Part shown: piece after piece, positions 43,110 through 51,690 of the stretch
Numbering within the stretch: the stretch's first letter is position 1
Layout of the letters: each line of letters opens with the position of its first letter
Assembly (NCBI GenBank): GCA_016717855.1
Contig: JADKEV010000014.1
Span: forward strand, 62,001 to 126,000
Source of the DNA: Betaproteobacteria bacterium
GTDB lineage: Bacteria; Pseudomonadota; Gammaproteobacteria; Burkholderiales; Casimicrobiaceae
Reading direction: 5' to 3'
Length of the DNA stretch: 64,000 bases
Notes under the pieces: generated by a model
Database searches by the model: none
What the model saw: the letters and a program-made list of their open reading frames with translations, nothing else
Told to the model about the DNA's origin: nothing
Made by a program: the position numbers and the translations under genes

Positions 43110-43877
43110 ATGAACGCAACCTCCAGCAGGAAACCCCCAGTCGTGCGCAACAGCCCCGCGGGCAAGGCCGTGCCGCGCCACGGCGCCGCCGAGACGCGCA
43201 AGCAGCGTGTCGACGGCGCCGAAGCGCGCGCGCGCCTTCTCACTACCGCATTGCGCCTGTTCGCAGAGCACGGGTTCGCCAGGACGTCGACGCGCGAGAT
43301 CGCCCAGGCCGCCGGCGTCAACATCGCCGCGATCAGCTACTACTTCGGGGACAAGGCGGGGCTGTACCGCGCCGTCTACACCGAGCCGCTGGGCAGCCCG
43401 GGTGACGACATCGCGTTGTACGACGCGCCCGGCCTGACGCTGCGCCAGTCGCTCGCGGGATTGTTCGGGAGCCTGCTGCAGCCGATGAAGCAGGGCGACC
43501 TGATGCGCCAGTGCACGCGCCTGCACTATCGCGAAATGCTCGAGCCCACCGGCATGTGGGCGGAGGAGATCGACAGCGGAATCAAGCCGGCGCATGCCGC
43601 GCTGGTGGCGGTGCTCTGCCGCCATCTCGGCGCCGCCAAAGCCGGCGACGACATCCACCGGCTGGCGTTCTCGATCACCAGCCTCGCGCTGCAGTTGTTC
43701 GTCTGCAGCGATGTGATCTGCGCGATCCGACCTAAGCTGATGGCGGCGCCGGCCGCGATCGATGCGTGGATCGAGCGCATGGTGGACTACGCCGAGGCGA
43801 TGGTCGCCGTCGAGGCCGGGCGCCTTGCCATTGCTGGCAACGTCGTTCGCGCCAAGGCCAGGGTTCGCAAGCAATGA
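43110..43877 (+). CDS. TetR-family regulator, CerR/DUF1956-like
   Basis: The 255-residue protein has a TetR HTH (residues 35-80: LRLFAEHGFARTSTREIAQ, then AAGVNIAAISYYFGDKAGLY) and a C-terminal domain with the CTRLHYREMLEPTGMW and LVAVLCRHLGA blocks of the CerR/YbiH subgroup. It begins the RND efflux operon and its stop overlaps the ATG of the outer-membrane-factor gene by ATGA. The palindrome at 43071-43092 is its likely operator. It probably represses the operon until a toxic compound binds. Confidence 0.85.
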   Translation: MNATSSRKPPVVRNSPAGKAVPRHGAAETRKQRVDGAEARARLLTTALRLFAEHGFARTSTREIAQAAGVNIAAISYYFGDKAGLYRAVYTEPLGSPGDDIALYDAPGLTLRQSLAGLFGSLLQPMKQGDLMRQCTRLHYREMLEPTGMWAEEIDSGIKPAHAALVAVLCRHLGAAKAGDDIHRLAFSITSLALQLFVCSDVICAIRPKLMAAPAAIDAWIERMVDYAEAMVAVEAGRLAIAGNVVRAKARVRKQ

Positions 43878-45319
43878 GCATGACCGGATTGCGTTGGCTC
43901 GCCGGCCTGTGCCTGCCGCTGTTGCTGGCCGCGTGCGCGACGCAACCGCCGCCGGCGAACGTGGACGCCGCGGCGCCGGCGCAATGGAACGCACCGCTGC
44001 CCGCCGCCGGGGACGCGGACCTGCTGCCGCATCAGGGCACGCAGGGCGAATTGGCACGGTGGTGGCGGCAGCGGGGCGACCCGGTGCTGGTGGAATTGAT
44101 CGAGGCCGCGCAGGCGGTCAGTCCGACGGTCGCCGCGGCCGGATCGCGCATCGAACAGGCGCGCGCGGTGCAAGTCGCCGCGGGCGCGACGCTGCTGCCT
44201 TCGCTGGGCAGTTCGCTGTCGGCGACCAAGGCGGGCGCGCAGGTCGGCACGCCCGCCGGCACGTCGGTCTCGGGGGCGCTGCAAGCCGCGTGGGAGATCG
44301 ACCTGTTCGGCGCCAATCGCGGCGCCCGCGACGGCGCGACGGCGCGGGTCGAAGGCGCGCAGGCGGGATGGCACGAAGCGCGGGTGTCGGTGGCCGCGGA
44401 AGTCGCGAATCTGTACTACGGCGCGCGGGCCTGCGCGCTGGCGCTGGCGGTCACCCGTGCGGATGCGGCGTCGCGCGCCGAAACGTCGCGCCTGTCGGAA
44501 CTGAGCGCGGCGGCGGGATTCCTGGCGCCGGCGACCGCGGCGCTGGCGCGGGCGAGCGCGGCCGAGGCCAATGCGCGCGCGACGCAGCAGCAGGCGCAGT
44601 GCGACCTGGACGTCAAGGCGCTGGTCGCGCTGACCGGTCTGGCCGAAGCGGACGTGCGCGGGAAGCTGGCCGCGGCGCCCGCGGCATTGCCGCAGGACGC
44701 GCCGGTGGCAATCGCCGCGCTGCCGGCGCAGACGCTGGCGCAGCGTCCGGATGTGTACGCCGCCGGGCGTGAGGTCGCGGCCGCCAGCGCCGAGGTGGGC
44801 AGCGCACAGGCGCAGCGCTTTCCGCGATTGAGCCTGAACGGCTCGGTCGGCGTCGCCAGCCTGCGCTCAGGCGGGGTCACGACCGACCTGACGACGTGGT
44901 CGATCGGCCCGCTCTCGCTCACCTTGCCGTTGTTCGACGCCGGCAAGCGCGCGGCCGATGTCGACGCCGCGCGGGCACGCTACGACGAGGCGGCCGCCAG
45001 GTACCGCGCCAGCGTCCGGCAGGCCGTGCGCGAAGTGGAGGAAGCCCTGGTCAATCTGCACAGCACCGGCGCGCGCGCCGGCGACGCGGCGACCGCCGCC
45101 AGCGGCTACGTCGCGTCGTTTGCGGGGACGGAAAGCCGCTACAACGCCGGCCTCGCCAGCTTGATGGAACTCGAGGAGTCGCGCCGGACGCGGCTGGCCG
45201 CGGAGCTCGCGCTGGTAGCGCTGCAGCGGGAGCGGATTGTGGCGTGGGTCGCGCTTTATCGCGCTGCGGGGGCGGGTGGTCGGCGGACGCCGCGGCGCGA
45301 CCATGAAACCCTTTTTTGA
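43874..45319 (+). CDS. NodT/TolC-family outer-membrane efflux lipoprotein
   Basis: The 481-residue protein starts at ATG 43874, overlapping the regulator. A lipobox is visible near residue 21 (PLLLAACATQ), so it is a lipoprotein. The two duplicated OEP halves follow (AAWEIDLFGANRGARDGATA and LTLPLFDAGKRAADVDAARA). It forms the outer-membrane channel of the tripartite pump encoded downstream. The C-terminus (GGRRTPRRDHETLF) looks extended and runs to a TGA close to the repeat block, so its last residues may come from repeat DNA. Confidence 0.87.
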   Translation: MSMTGLRWLAGLCLPLLLAACATQPPPANVDAAAPAQWNAPLPAAGDADLLPHQGTQGELARWWRQRGDPVLVELIEAAQAVSPTVAAAGSRIEQARAVQVAAGATLLPSLGSSLSATKAGAQVGTPAGTSVSGALQAAWEIDLFGANRGARDGATARVEGAQAGWHEARVSVAAEVANLYYGARACALALAVTRADAASRAETSRLSELSAAAGFLAPATAALARASAAEANARATQQQAQCDLDVKALVALTGLAEADVRGKLAAAPAALPQDAPVAIAALPAQTLAQRPDVYAAGREVAAASAEVGSAQAQRFPRLSLNGSVGVASLRSGGVTTDLTTWSIGPLSLTLPLFDAGKRAADVDAARARYDEAAARYRASVRQAVREVEEALVNLHSTGARAGDAATAASGYVASFAGTESRYNAGLASLMELEESRRTRLAAELALVALQRERIVAWVALYRAAGAGGRRTPRRDHETLF

Positions 45320-45327
45320 TTCAACGA

Positions 45328-45359
45328 GATGGGTATCGCTACGCTCCACCCATCCTACG
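45328..45359. repeat. GATGGGT/ACCCATC palindromic repeat copy
   Basis: GATGGGTATCGCTACG and CTCCACCCATCCTACG form a full copy directly after the outer-membrane-factor gene and directly before the 19-bp tandem repeats. Confidence 0.8.
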
Positions 45360-45360
45360 T

Positions 45361-45488
45361 CAGTGGCGAACGCCAACGGCAGGGGCGATCGCCAACGGCA
45401 GTGCCGAAGCCCAACGGCAGTGGCGAAGCCCAACGGCAGTGGCGAAGCCCAACGGCAGGGGCGAAGCCCAACGGGAGTGGCGATGCCC
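45361..45488. repeat. 19-bp tandem repeat array, about 6.7 units
   Basis: Unit CAGTGGCGAAGCCCAACGG repeats head to tail; the variants differ at one to three positions (for example CAGGGGCGATCGCCAACGG). The last partial unit runs into GATGCCCTTCCAGGA, the partner sequence of the composite repeat at 538. The array sits between the OMF and MFP genes of the efflux operon. No spacers, so not a CRISPR. Confidence 0.85.
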
Positions 45489-45550
45489 TTCCAGGATAGC
45501 CTTGATTACGCACCATTGACCTTGACCCTTTTTCTTATTGACACCATGCC

Positions 45551-46777
45551 ATGAAAAGCATCAGCCTCAAATCCATACTCCTGACCTTGGCCGTCGTGGC
45601 CGTCGCCGGCGCCGGCGGCATCGCGCTGTACTCGGCCCGGTCCGACGCGGCCGCCGAGAAGAAGCCGGGCGCGCCCAAGCCGGCGCTGACCGTCACCACG
45701 GCCAGGCCGGAACAGTCCCGCCTGCCGATCCGGCTGAGCGCCAACGGCAACATCGCCGCGTGGCAGGAAGCGCTGATCGGCAGCGAATCCAACGGCCTGC
45801 GGCTGACCGAGGTGCGCGTCAACGTCGGCGACACCGTGCAGGCGGGGCAGGTGCTGGCCACCTTCGCGGCGGAGACCATCGACGCCGACGTGGCGCAGGC
45901 GCGCGCGGCCGTGATGGAAGCCGAGGCGAACGCCGCCGACGCCGCGGGCAACGCGGCCCGCGCGCGCACGCTGGCGGCGACCGGCGCGATGAGCGCGCAG
46001 CAGATCAACCAGTACCTGACGACCGAGCAGACGGCGAAAGCAAAGGTCGAGGCAGCGAAGGCGACGCTGGCCGCGCAACAGCTGCGGCTGAAGCAGACGC
46101 AATTGCTGGCGCCCGACAGCGGCGTGATCTCGGCGCGCACCGCGACCGTCGGCGCCGTCGTCGGCGCGGGCACCGAACTGTTCCGGATGATCCGCCAGGG
46201 CCGGCTGGAGTGGCGCGCCGAGGTGACGGCCACCGAACTCGGGCGCCTGCCCGTGGGCACGCCGGCATTGATCACCGCCGCGAACGGCACCGAGCTGCGC
46301 GGGCGGGTGCGGATGATCGCGCCGACGGTCGATCCGCAAACCCGCTCGGCGCTGGTCTACGTCGACCTGCCCGCGACGCCGGCCCGGATCGCGCCGGCGA
46401 AGGCGGGGATGTTCGCGCGCGGCGAGTTCGACCTGGGCGCGTCGAACGCGCTGACCGTGCCGCAGCAGTCGGTAGTGCTGCGCGATGGCTTCAGCTACGT
46501 GTTCCTGTTGAACCCCGACCAGCGCGTGAGCCAGGTCAAGGTGCAGACCGGGCGCCGTCTCGGGGAACGGGTCGAGGTGCTGGACGGCATCCGGCCCGAT
46601 GCCGTGCTGATCGCCGGCGGCGCCGGCTTCCTGAACGAAGGCGACCTGGTGAAGAACGTCCCGGCGGCCGCGCCGGCTTCGAACGCAGCCGCACCCAACG
46701 CCGGCGCGCCCGGCGTCGCTGCTTCCGGTGTTGTCGGCTCCGGTTCGGCCAAGCCTGCATCCGCCGCGCCGAAGTAA
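45551..46777 (+). CDS. RND efflux periplasmic adaptor (membrane fusion protein)
   Basis: The 408-residue protein has an N-terminal membrane anchor (ILLTLAVVAVAGAGGIALYS), a biotinyl-lipoyl-like domain (GNIAAWQEALIGSESNGLRL, VNVGDTVQAGQVLATF), a coiled hairpin (about 105-180), the LLAPDSGVISARTATVG strand and a beta-barrel part. The C-terminal 35 residues are an Ala/Pro/Ser tail. It links the RND pump with the outer-membrane factor. The next gene starts 9 bp downstream. Confidence 0.9.
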   Translation: MKSISLKSILLTLAVVAVAGAGGIALYSARSDAAAEKKPGAPKPALTVTTARPEQSRLPIRLSANGNIAAWQEALIGSESNGLRLTEVRVNVGDTVQAGQVLATFAAETIDADVAQARAAVMEAEANAADAAGNAARARTLAATGAMSAQQINQYLTTEQTAKAKVEAAKATLAAQQLRLKQTQLLAPDSGVISARTATVGAVVGAGTELFRMIRQGRLEWRAEVTATELGRLPVGTPALITAANGTELRGRVRMIAPTVDPQTRSALVYVDLPATPARIAPAKAGMFARGEFDLGASNALTVPQQSVVLRDGFSYVFLLNPDQRVSQVKVQTGRRLGERVEVLDGIRPDAVLIAGGAGFLNEGDLVKNVPAAAPASNAAAPNAGAPGVAASGVVGSGSAKPASAAPK

Positions 46778-46786
46778 GGACCCAGC

Positions 46787-49700
46787 ATGAACTTCTCCGC
46801 CCTCTCCATCAAGAACCCGATCCCGGCGATCATGCTGTTCGCGCTGCTGACGCTGGCCGGCTTGCTGGCGTATCGCTCGAACGCCGTGCAGGACTTCCCG
46901 GACATCGAGCTGCCCATCGTCACGGTCAGCGCCGCGCTCTCGGGCGCGGCGCCAGCGCAGCTCGAGACCGAAGTCGCGCGCAAGATCGAGGACTCGGTCG
47001 CCACGCTGCAAGGCGTGAAGAACGTCTACACCAAGGTGCTCGACGGCCAGGTCACCGTGACGGTGGAGTTCATCCTGGAGAAGCCGATCGCCGAAGCGGT
47101 CAACGACGTGCGCGACGCGGTCGCCCGCGTGCGCGCCGACCTGCCCGGCGAGCTGCGCGATCCGTCGGTGACCAAGGCGTCCACGGCCGGCCGCGTCGTT
47201 CTTACCTTCGTCGCCGCGCCGGCAGCCGGCAGCAAGCTCGACGAGCAGGACCTGAGCTGGTTCGTCGACAACGCGGTGGCCAAGCGGCTGCTCAGCGTTC
47301 CCGGCGTCGGCGCGGTCAAGCGGATGGGCGGAGTGACCCGCGAAGTGCGGATCGAGCTCGACGCGGCGAAGATGGCGGCGCTCAACGTGGCGGCCATCGA
47401 CGTCTCGCGCCGGCTGCGCCTGGTGCAGCAGGAAGCCCCGGGCGGCCGCGGCGACGTGAGCGGCGCCGAGCAGTCGGTGCGCACCATCGCCACGGTGAGC
47501 ACGGCGGCCGAACTCGGCCGCCTCGACCTGCCGCTGGCCGACGGCCGCCACATCCGGCTGGACCAGGTCGCCCGGATCATCGACGGCGTCGCCGAACAGC
47601 GCGCGATCGCCACGCAGGACGGCCGGCAGGTCGTCGGCTTCGAAGTGTTCCGCACCAAGGGCGCCGGCGAAGTCGACGTGGCCAACGGCGCGCGCGCCGC
47701 GGTCGCCGAGCTGCAGGCGGCGCATCCGAACATCGTCCTCACGCAGGTCATCGACAACGCGCAGCCGGTCGCGGAGAACTTTGCCGGCTCGATGGAACTG
47801 CTCTACGAAGGCGCGCTGCTGGCGGTGCTGGTCGTCTGGTGGTTCCTGCGCGACTGGCGGGCGACGCTCGTCGCGGCGACGGCGCTGCCGCTGTCGGTGA
47901 TCCCGGCGTTCCTGGGTCTCAGCTACTTCGGCTACACGCTCAACACGGTGACGCTGCTCTCGCTGGCGCTGGTGGTCGGCGTGCTGGTCGACGACGCGAT
48001 CGTCGAGATCGAGAACATCTCCCGCCACCTGCGGATGGGCAAGACGCCGCTGCAGGCGGCGACCGAGGCCGCCGACGAGATCGGCATGGCGGTGATCGCG
48101 ACGACCTTCGCGCTGGTCGCCGTGTTCCTGCCGACCGCGTTCATGGGCGGCGTCCCCGGCCTGTTCTTCAAGCAGTTCGGCTGGACCGCGGTGCTGGCGA
48201 TCCTGACCTCGCTGGTGGTCGCGCGGCTGCTCACGCCGATGATGGCGGCGTACCTGCTGAAGCCGACGAAGAAGAGGGAACAGAAGGACGGCTGGATCAT
48301 GCGGCGCTACATGGCGGCGATGCGCTGGTGCCTCACTCACCGCCACCTGACCGCGATCGCCTCGGTCATCCTGTTCGCCGGCTCGATCGCGCTGGTGCCA
48401 TTGTTGCCGACCGCCTTCGTGCCGCCGGCCGACCGCGGGCAGACGCAGATCAACCTCGAGTTGCCGCCCGGCAGCACGCTGGCCGAGACTCGCGCGGTGG
48501 CCGAGCGCGCACGGCTGGCGGCGATGCAGGTCAAGGGCATCACCGGGATATTCAGCTCGATCGGCGGCGGCTCCAGCGGCGACGCGTTCGCGCCGGGCGC
48601 GGCAGCCGAGGCGCGGCGCGCGGTGCTCACGCTGACCACCGTGCACCGCACCGACCGGTCGGAGTCGATGCAGGAGCTCGAGACGCAGATCCGCGCCCGC
48701 CTGGCCGACATCCCCGGCGCCCGGTTCAACGTCGGCCCGGCCGACACCGGCGTCAAGATGCAGCTCGTGCTGCGCAGCGAAGATCCTGTAGCCCTGACCG
48801 CCTCCGCGCAACGGGTCGAGCGCGAGCTGCGCACGCTGCAGGGCGTGGGCAACGTGAGTTCCAGCGCGTCGCTGGTGCGCCCCGAGATCATCGTGCGCCC
48901 GGACTTCGCGCGCGCCGCCGACCTGGGCGTGACCGCGGCGGCCATCGGCGAGACGGTGCGCGTGGCCACGGCGGGCGACTACGACACCAACCTGCCCAAG
49001 CTCAACCTGTCCGAGCGCCAGGTGCCGATCCGCGTCAAGCTGCCCGACGCGGTGCGCGCCGACCTGGCCGCGATCGAGCGCCTCACCGTGCCGGGGAAGA
49101 ACGGCCCGGTGATGCTGGGCACTGTCGCCGCCATCACGATGGAAAGCGGCCCGGCGCAGATCGACCGGCTCAACCGCAGCCGCAACGTCACGCTCGAAGT
49201 CGAGCTGGGCGGGCGCGCGCTGGGCGAAGTCAATACCGAGGCGCGCGCGCTACCTTCAATGAAGAACCTGCCGCCGGCGGTGAAGATCGCCGAACTGGGC
49301 GACGCGCAGGAAATGCAGGCGCTGTTCGCCAGCTTCGGCATCGCGATGGCGATCGGCATCCTGTGCATCTACGGCGTGCTGGTGTTGCTGTTCAAGGACT
49401 TCATGCAGCCGGTCACGATCCTGGCGGCGCTGCCTCTGTCGATCGGCGGCGCGTTCGTCGCGCTGCTCCTGACCGGCAAGGACTTGTCGATGCCCTCGAT
49501 GATCGGCCTGATCATGCTGATGGGCATCGTGACCAAGAACTCGATCCTGCTGGTGGACTACGCGATCCTCGCGCGCCAGGCCGGGATGAACCGCTTCGAC
49601 GCGCTGGTCGACGCCTGCCACAAGCGCAGCCGGCCGATCGTGATGACCACCATCGCGATGGGCGCCGGGATGATGCCGCTGGCGCTGGGCTGGGGCGCGG

Positions 49701-49897
49701 ACCCGAGCTTCCGCTCGCCGATGGCCGTCGCCGTGATCGGCGGCCTGATGACCTCGACCATGCTGAGCCTGCTGGTGGTGCCGGCGGTGTTTACTTACAT
49801 CGACGATCTGGAGCGCTTGTTGAGACGCGGCGTTCGGTGGGTGAGGGGGCGCAGGGGGGAGCCGGTGGCCGAGCAGGGGGCGAAGCAGTCGACGTAG
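46787..49897 (+). CDS. RND-family multidrug efflux permease
   Basis: The 1036-residue protein has the RND topology: TM1 near residues 10-30, a large periplasmic loop, TM2-6, a second loop and TM8-12. Motifs GVLVDDAIVEIENISRHL (TM4 region, with the proton-relay Asp pair VDD) and LIMLMGIVTKNSILLVDYAI (TM10 region) are diagnostic of HAE1/HAE2-like pumps driven by the proton gradient. Together with the adaptor and OMF it forms an envelope-spanning drug or metabolite exporter. It is the last gene of the TetR-OMF-MFP-RND set. Confidence 0.93.
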   Translation: MNFSALSIKNPIPAIMLFALLTLAGLLAYRSNAVQDFPDIELPIVTVSAALSGAAPAQLETEVARKIEDSVATLQGVKNVYTKVLDGQVTVTVEFILEKPIAEAVNDVRDAVARVRADLPGELRDPSVTKASTAGRVVLTFVAAPAAGSKLDEQDLSWFVDNAVAKRLLSVPGVGAVKRMGGVTREVRIELDAAKMAALNVAAIDVSRRLRLVQQEAPGGRGDVSGAEQSVRTIATVSTAAELGRLDLPLADGRHIRLDQVARIIDGVAEQRAIATQDGRQVVGFEVFRTKGAGEVDVANGARAAVAELQAAHPNIVLTQVIDNAQPVAENFAGSMELLYEGALLAVLVVWWFLRDWRATLVAATALPLSVIPAFLGLSYFGYTLNTVTLLSLALVVGVLVDDAIVEIENISRHLRMGKTPLQAATEAADEIGMAVIATTFALVAVFLPTAFMGGVPGLFFKQFGWTAVLAILTSLVVARLLTPMMAAYLLKPTKKREQKDGWIMRRYMAAMRWCLTHRHLTAIASVILFAGSIALVPLLPTAFVPPADRGQTQINLELPPGSTLAETRAVAERARLAAMQVKGITGIFSSIGGGSSGDAFAPGAAAEARRAVLTLTTVHRTDRSESMQELETQIRARLADIPGARFNVGPADTGVKMQLVLRSEDPVALTASAQRVERELRTLQGVGNVSSSASLVRPEIIVRPDFARAADLGVTAAAIGETVRVATAGDYDTNLPKLNLSERQVPIRVKLPDAVRADLAAIERLTVPGKNGPVMLGTVAAITMESGPAQIDRLNRSRNVTLEVELGGRALGEVNTEARALPSMKNLPPAVKIAELGDAQEMQALFASFGIAMAIGILCIYGVLVLLFKDFMQPVTILAALPLSIGGAFVALLLTGKDLSMPSMIGLIMLMGIVTKNSILLVDYAILARQAGMNRFDALVDACHKRSRPIVMTTIAMGAGMMPLALGWGADPSFRSPMAVAVIGGLMTSTMLSLLVVPAVFTYIDDLERLLRRGVRWVRGRRGEPVAEQGAKQST

Positions 49898-49986
49898 CGG
49901 GTGCGTGGCGCGGCTGATGTGGTGCTCGATCTCCATTTTGAATTCCAACATGGACACTTCCCGGTTCGGTCGTCGGTTGTTTGATA

Positions 49987-50063
49987 TGTCGCCATAATTC
50001 TGTTTTGGCGACACGTCTTCTTGACGTGTCGCCGCGGGCGACATAAGCTTGGAACGTGTCGCA
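49987..50063. promoter_or_regulatory. Helically phased TGTCGCC operator array upstream of the Fic gene
   Basis: TGTCGCC or its complement GGCGACA occurs at 49987 (+), 50007 (-), 50027 (+) and 50037 (-), and TGTCGCA at 50057 (+); start-to-start distances are 20, 20, 10 and 20 bp. The central pair lies in a perfect 11-bp inverted repeat, GGCGACACGTC (50007-50017) and GACGTGTCGCC (50023-50033), with a TTCTT loop. Such phasing places all sites on one DNA face and suggests cooperative binding. Confidence 0.6.
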
Positions 50064-50082
50064 AAAATGGAATTTTGTAAAC

Positions 50083-51198
50083 ATGACGCCCAAGACGCAC
50101 TGGCAGCCCGACCGCCCCTGGAACGACCTTCCCCACCTACCGCCAAAGGTCGACCTGGAAACAAAGATCGTTCTGAAGCAGTGCGTGAAGTCCCGGGCTG
50201 CGCTTGCCGAATTGAAGCAGGCCGCGGAACTCATTCCCAATCCGGCGATGCTGATCAACACTCTGCCGCTGCTGGAAGCGCGGGCTAGTTCCGAGATCGA
50301 GAACATTGTCACTACCGCCGACAAACTCTTCCAACACCTGCAGGCCGACGCCAGCGCCGACCCGGCGACCAAGGAAGCGCTACGTTATCGGCGGGCTCTG
50401 CTCCAGGGCGTCGATGAACTCAAGAGCCGGCCGCTCGTCACGCGCACCGCGGAAACCATCTGCACCCATATCAAAGGCGTCGATATGGCGGTCCGCCAAG
50501 TTCCCGGCACCGCCCTCACCAACGCCGCCACGGGCGCCGTCGTTTATACGCCGCCCGAAGGCGAGAAGCGCATCCGGGATCTGCTCGCCAACTGGGAACG
50601 CTTCCTGCACGAGGAGGAGGCGCTCGACCCGCTCATTCGCATGGCCGTCGCGCACTACCAGTTCGAGGCCATCCATCCCTTCACCGACGGCAATGGCCGC
50701 ACGGGGCGCGTGCTCAACAGTCTCTTCCTGGTCGAGACAGGGCTGCTCACGCTCCCCATCCTCTACCTGAGCCGCTACATCATTGCCCACAAGACCGACT
50801 ACTACCGCCTGCTGCTCGACGTCACGCGCACGGGCGCCTGGGAAGAGTGGCTCATTTACATCCTCAAAGGCGTCGAAGAAACGGCCACCTGGACCACCGC
50901 CAAGATCGGCGCCGTCCGACGGCTTGCCATTGACACGACTGAATTCGTCCGCCGCAAGCTGCCCAAGATCTACAGCCGCGAACTGGTCGACGTAATTTTC
51001 GAGCAACCCTATTGCCGAATCGCCAACCTGGTGGAGGCAAAGATCGCCGGCCGTCAGGCAGCATCGCGGTATCTGAAAGCGCTCGCTGGCGCTGGTGTAC
51101 TTGACGAGCGCGCCGTCGGAAAGGAAAAGCTCTTCGTGCACCCGAAGCTAATGACCTTGCTCACCCGAGACAGCAACACCTTCAAATCCTATTCCTAG
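50083..51198 (+). CDS. Fic-domain AMP-transferase, class II, with C-terminal winged helix
   Basis: The 371-residue protein carries the Fic motif HPFTDGNGRTGR (198-209), with H198 as catalytic base and N204/R209 in the ATP site. The inhibitory helix SSEIEN (69-74, Sx3EN) places the regulatory Glu before the core, as in class II enzymes. A Fic_N-like region and a C-terminal winged helix (LVEAKIAGRQAASRYLKALAGAGVL) complete the common bacterial layout. Fic proteins AMPylate targets and are often toxins or regulators. ATG 50083 is chosen; GTG 50056 in frame would overlap the last operator-like box. No separate antitoxin is seen. Confidence 0.88.
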   Translation: MTPKTHWQPDRPWNDLPHLPPKVDLETKIVLKQCVKSRAALAELKQAAELIPNPAMLINTLPLLEARASSEIENIVTTADKLFQHLQADASADPATKEALRYRRALLQGVDELKSRPLVTRTAETICTHIKGVDMAVRQVPGTALTNAATGAVVYTPPEGEKRIRDLLANWERFLHEEEALDPLIRMAVAHYQFEAIHPFTDGNGRTGRVLNSLFLVETGLLTLPILYLSRYIIAHKTDYYRLLLDVTRTGAWEEWLIYILKGVEETATWTTAKIGAVRRLAIDTTEFVRRKLPKIYSRELVDVIFEQPYCRIANLVEAKIAGRQAASRYLKALAGAGVLDERAVGKEKLFVHPKLMTLLTRDSNTFKSYS

Positions 51199-51300
51199 GC
51201 GGAAGTTCCTGAATCGGGATTGCAGACATAGAGAAGCACGCGGCGCACGGCGTCCGGATCGGGTGGCTGCGTCGTTGCGAGACCTGGTCCCTCCCGCCCC

Positions 51301-51372
51301 TTGGCAGTCCGCGAGGCCGTCGTCAACGCCGTGGCGCACGCTGACTACGCCCAGCGCGGCGCCCCGATTCGC
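51301..51372 (+). pseudogene. Remnant of a RecG/AlbA-like ATP-binding protein (HATPase_c_4)
   Basis: Over 24 codons the frame reads LAVREAVVNAVAHADYAQRG and APIR, the conserved REAlvNAlvHrDY block of HATPase_c_4/RecG-like regulators. Frames beyond it are broken and no start codon precedes. It lies just downstream of the Fic gene. The rest of 51199-51690 shows no gene. Confidence 0.5.
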
Positions 51373-51690
51373 GCCACGCGCACTCGGCTCGCCGCCCCCG
51401 TGGCGCGTGGACTGGTGGGTGAGGTCGGCACTGGCCCGCAGGATCCCAAACTCCGCGGTTTTTCAACGGACGAGCCATGACGTTTTCGAATTGCGGTATC
51501 AGGAGTCGATTGACCCTGACAAGGACCGATGGGAATTGTGCTCAAGAGGGCTGGCGAGGCGGGACGTTGTGGACCGGCTTACTACTCGGCAGTTGATCCT
51601 GCCTGGCATGCGAAGGAGACCGGGCTAACTATCACGTCCGGCAACACGGCCGCGCCACCGCAGGACGCCGGACGCACCGCCTGCCCAAGT

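Noticed and set aside
45361..45488. CRISPR array
   Set aside because: The 19-bp units are directly adjacent without unique spacers, and no cas gene is present.
45506..48811. A long minus-strand frame (about 1100 codons) across the RND genes, and a plus-strand frame at 45538-49917 in a second phase
   Set aside because: Both are antisense or out-of-frame shadows of the RND adaptor and permease genes, made long by high GC; their translations are Arg/Gly/Ala-rich without domains.
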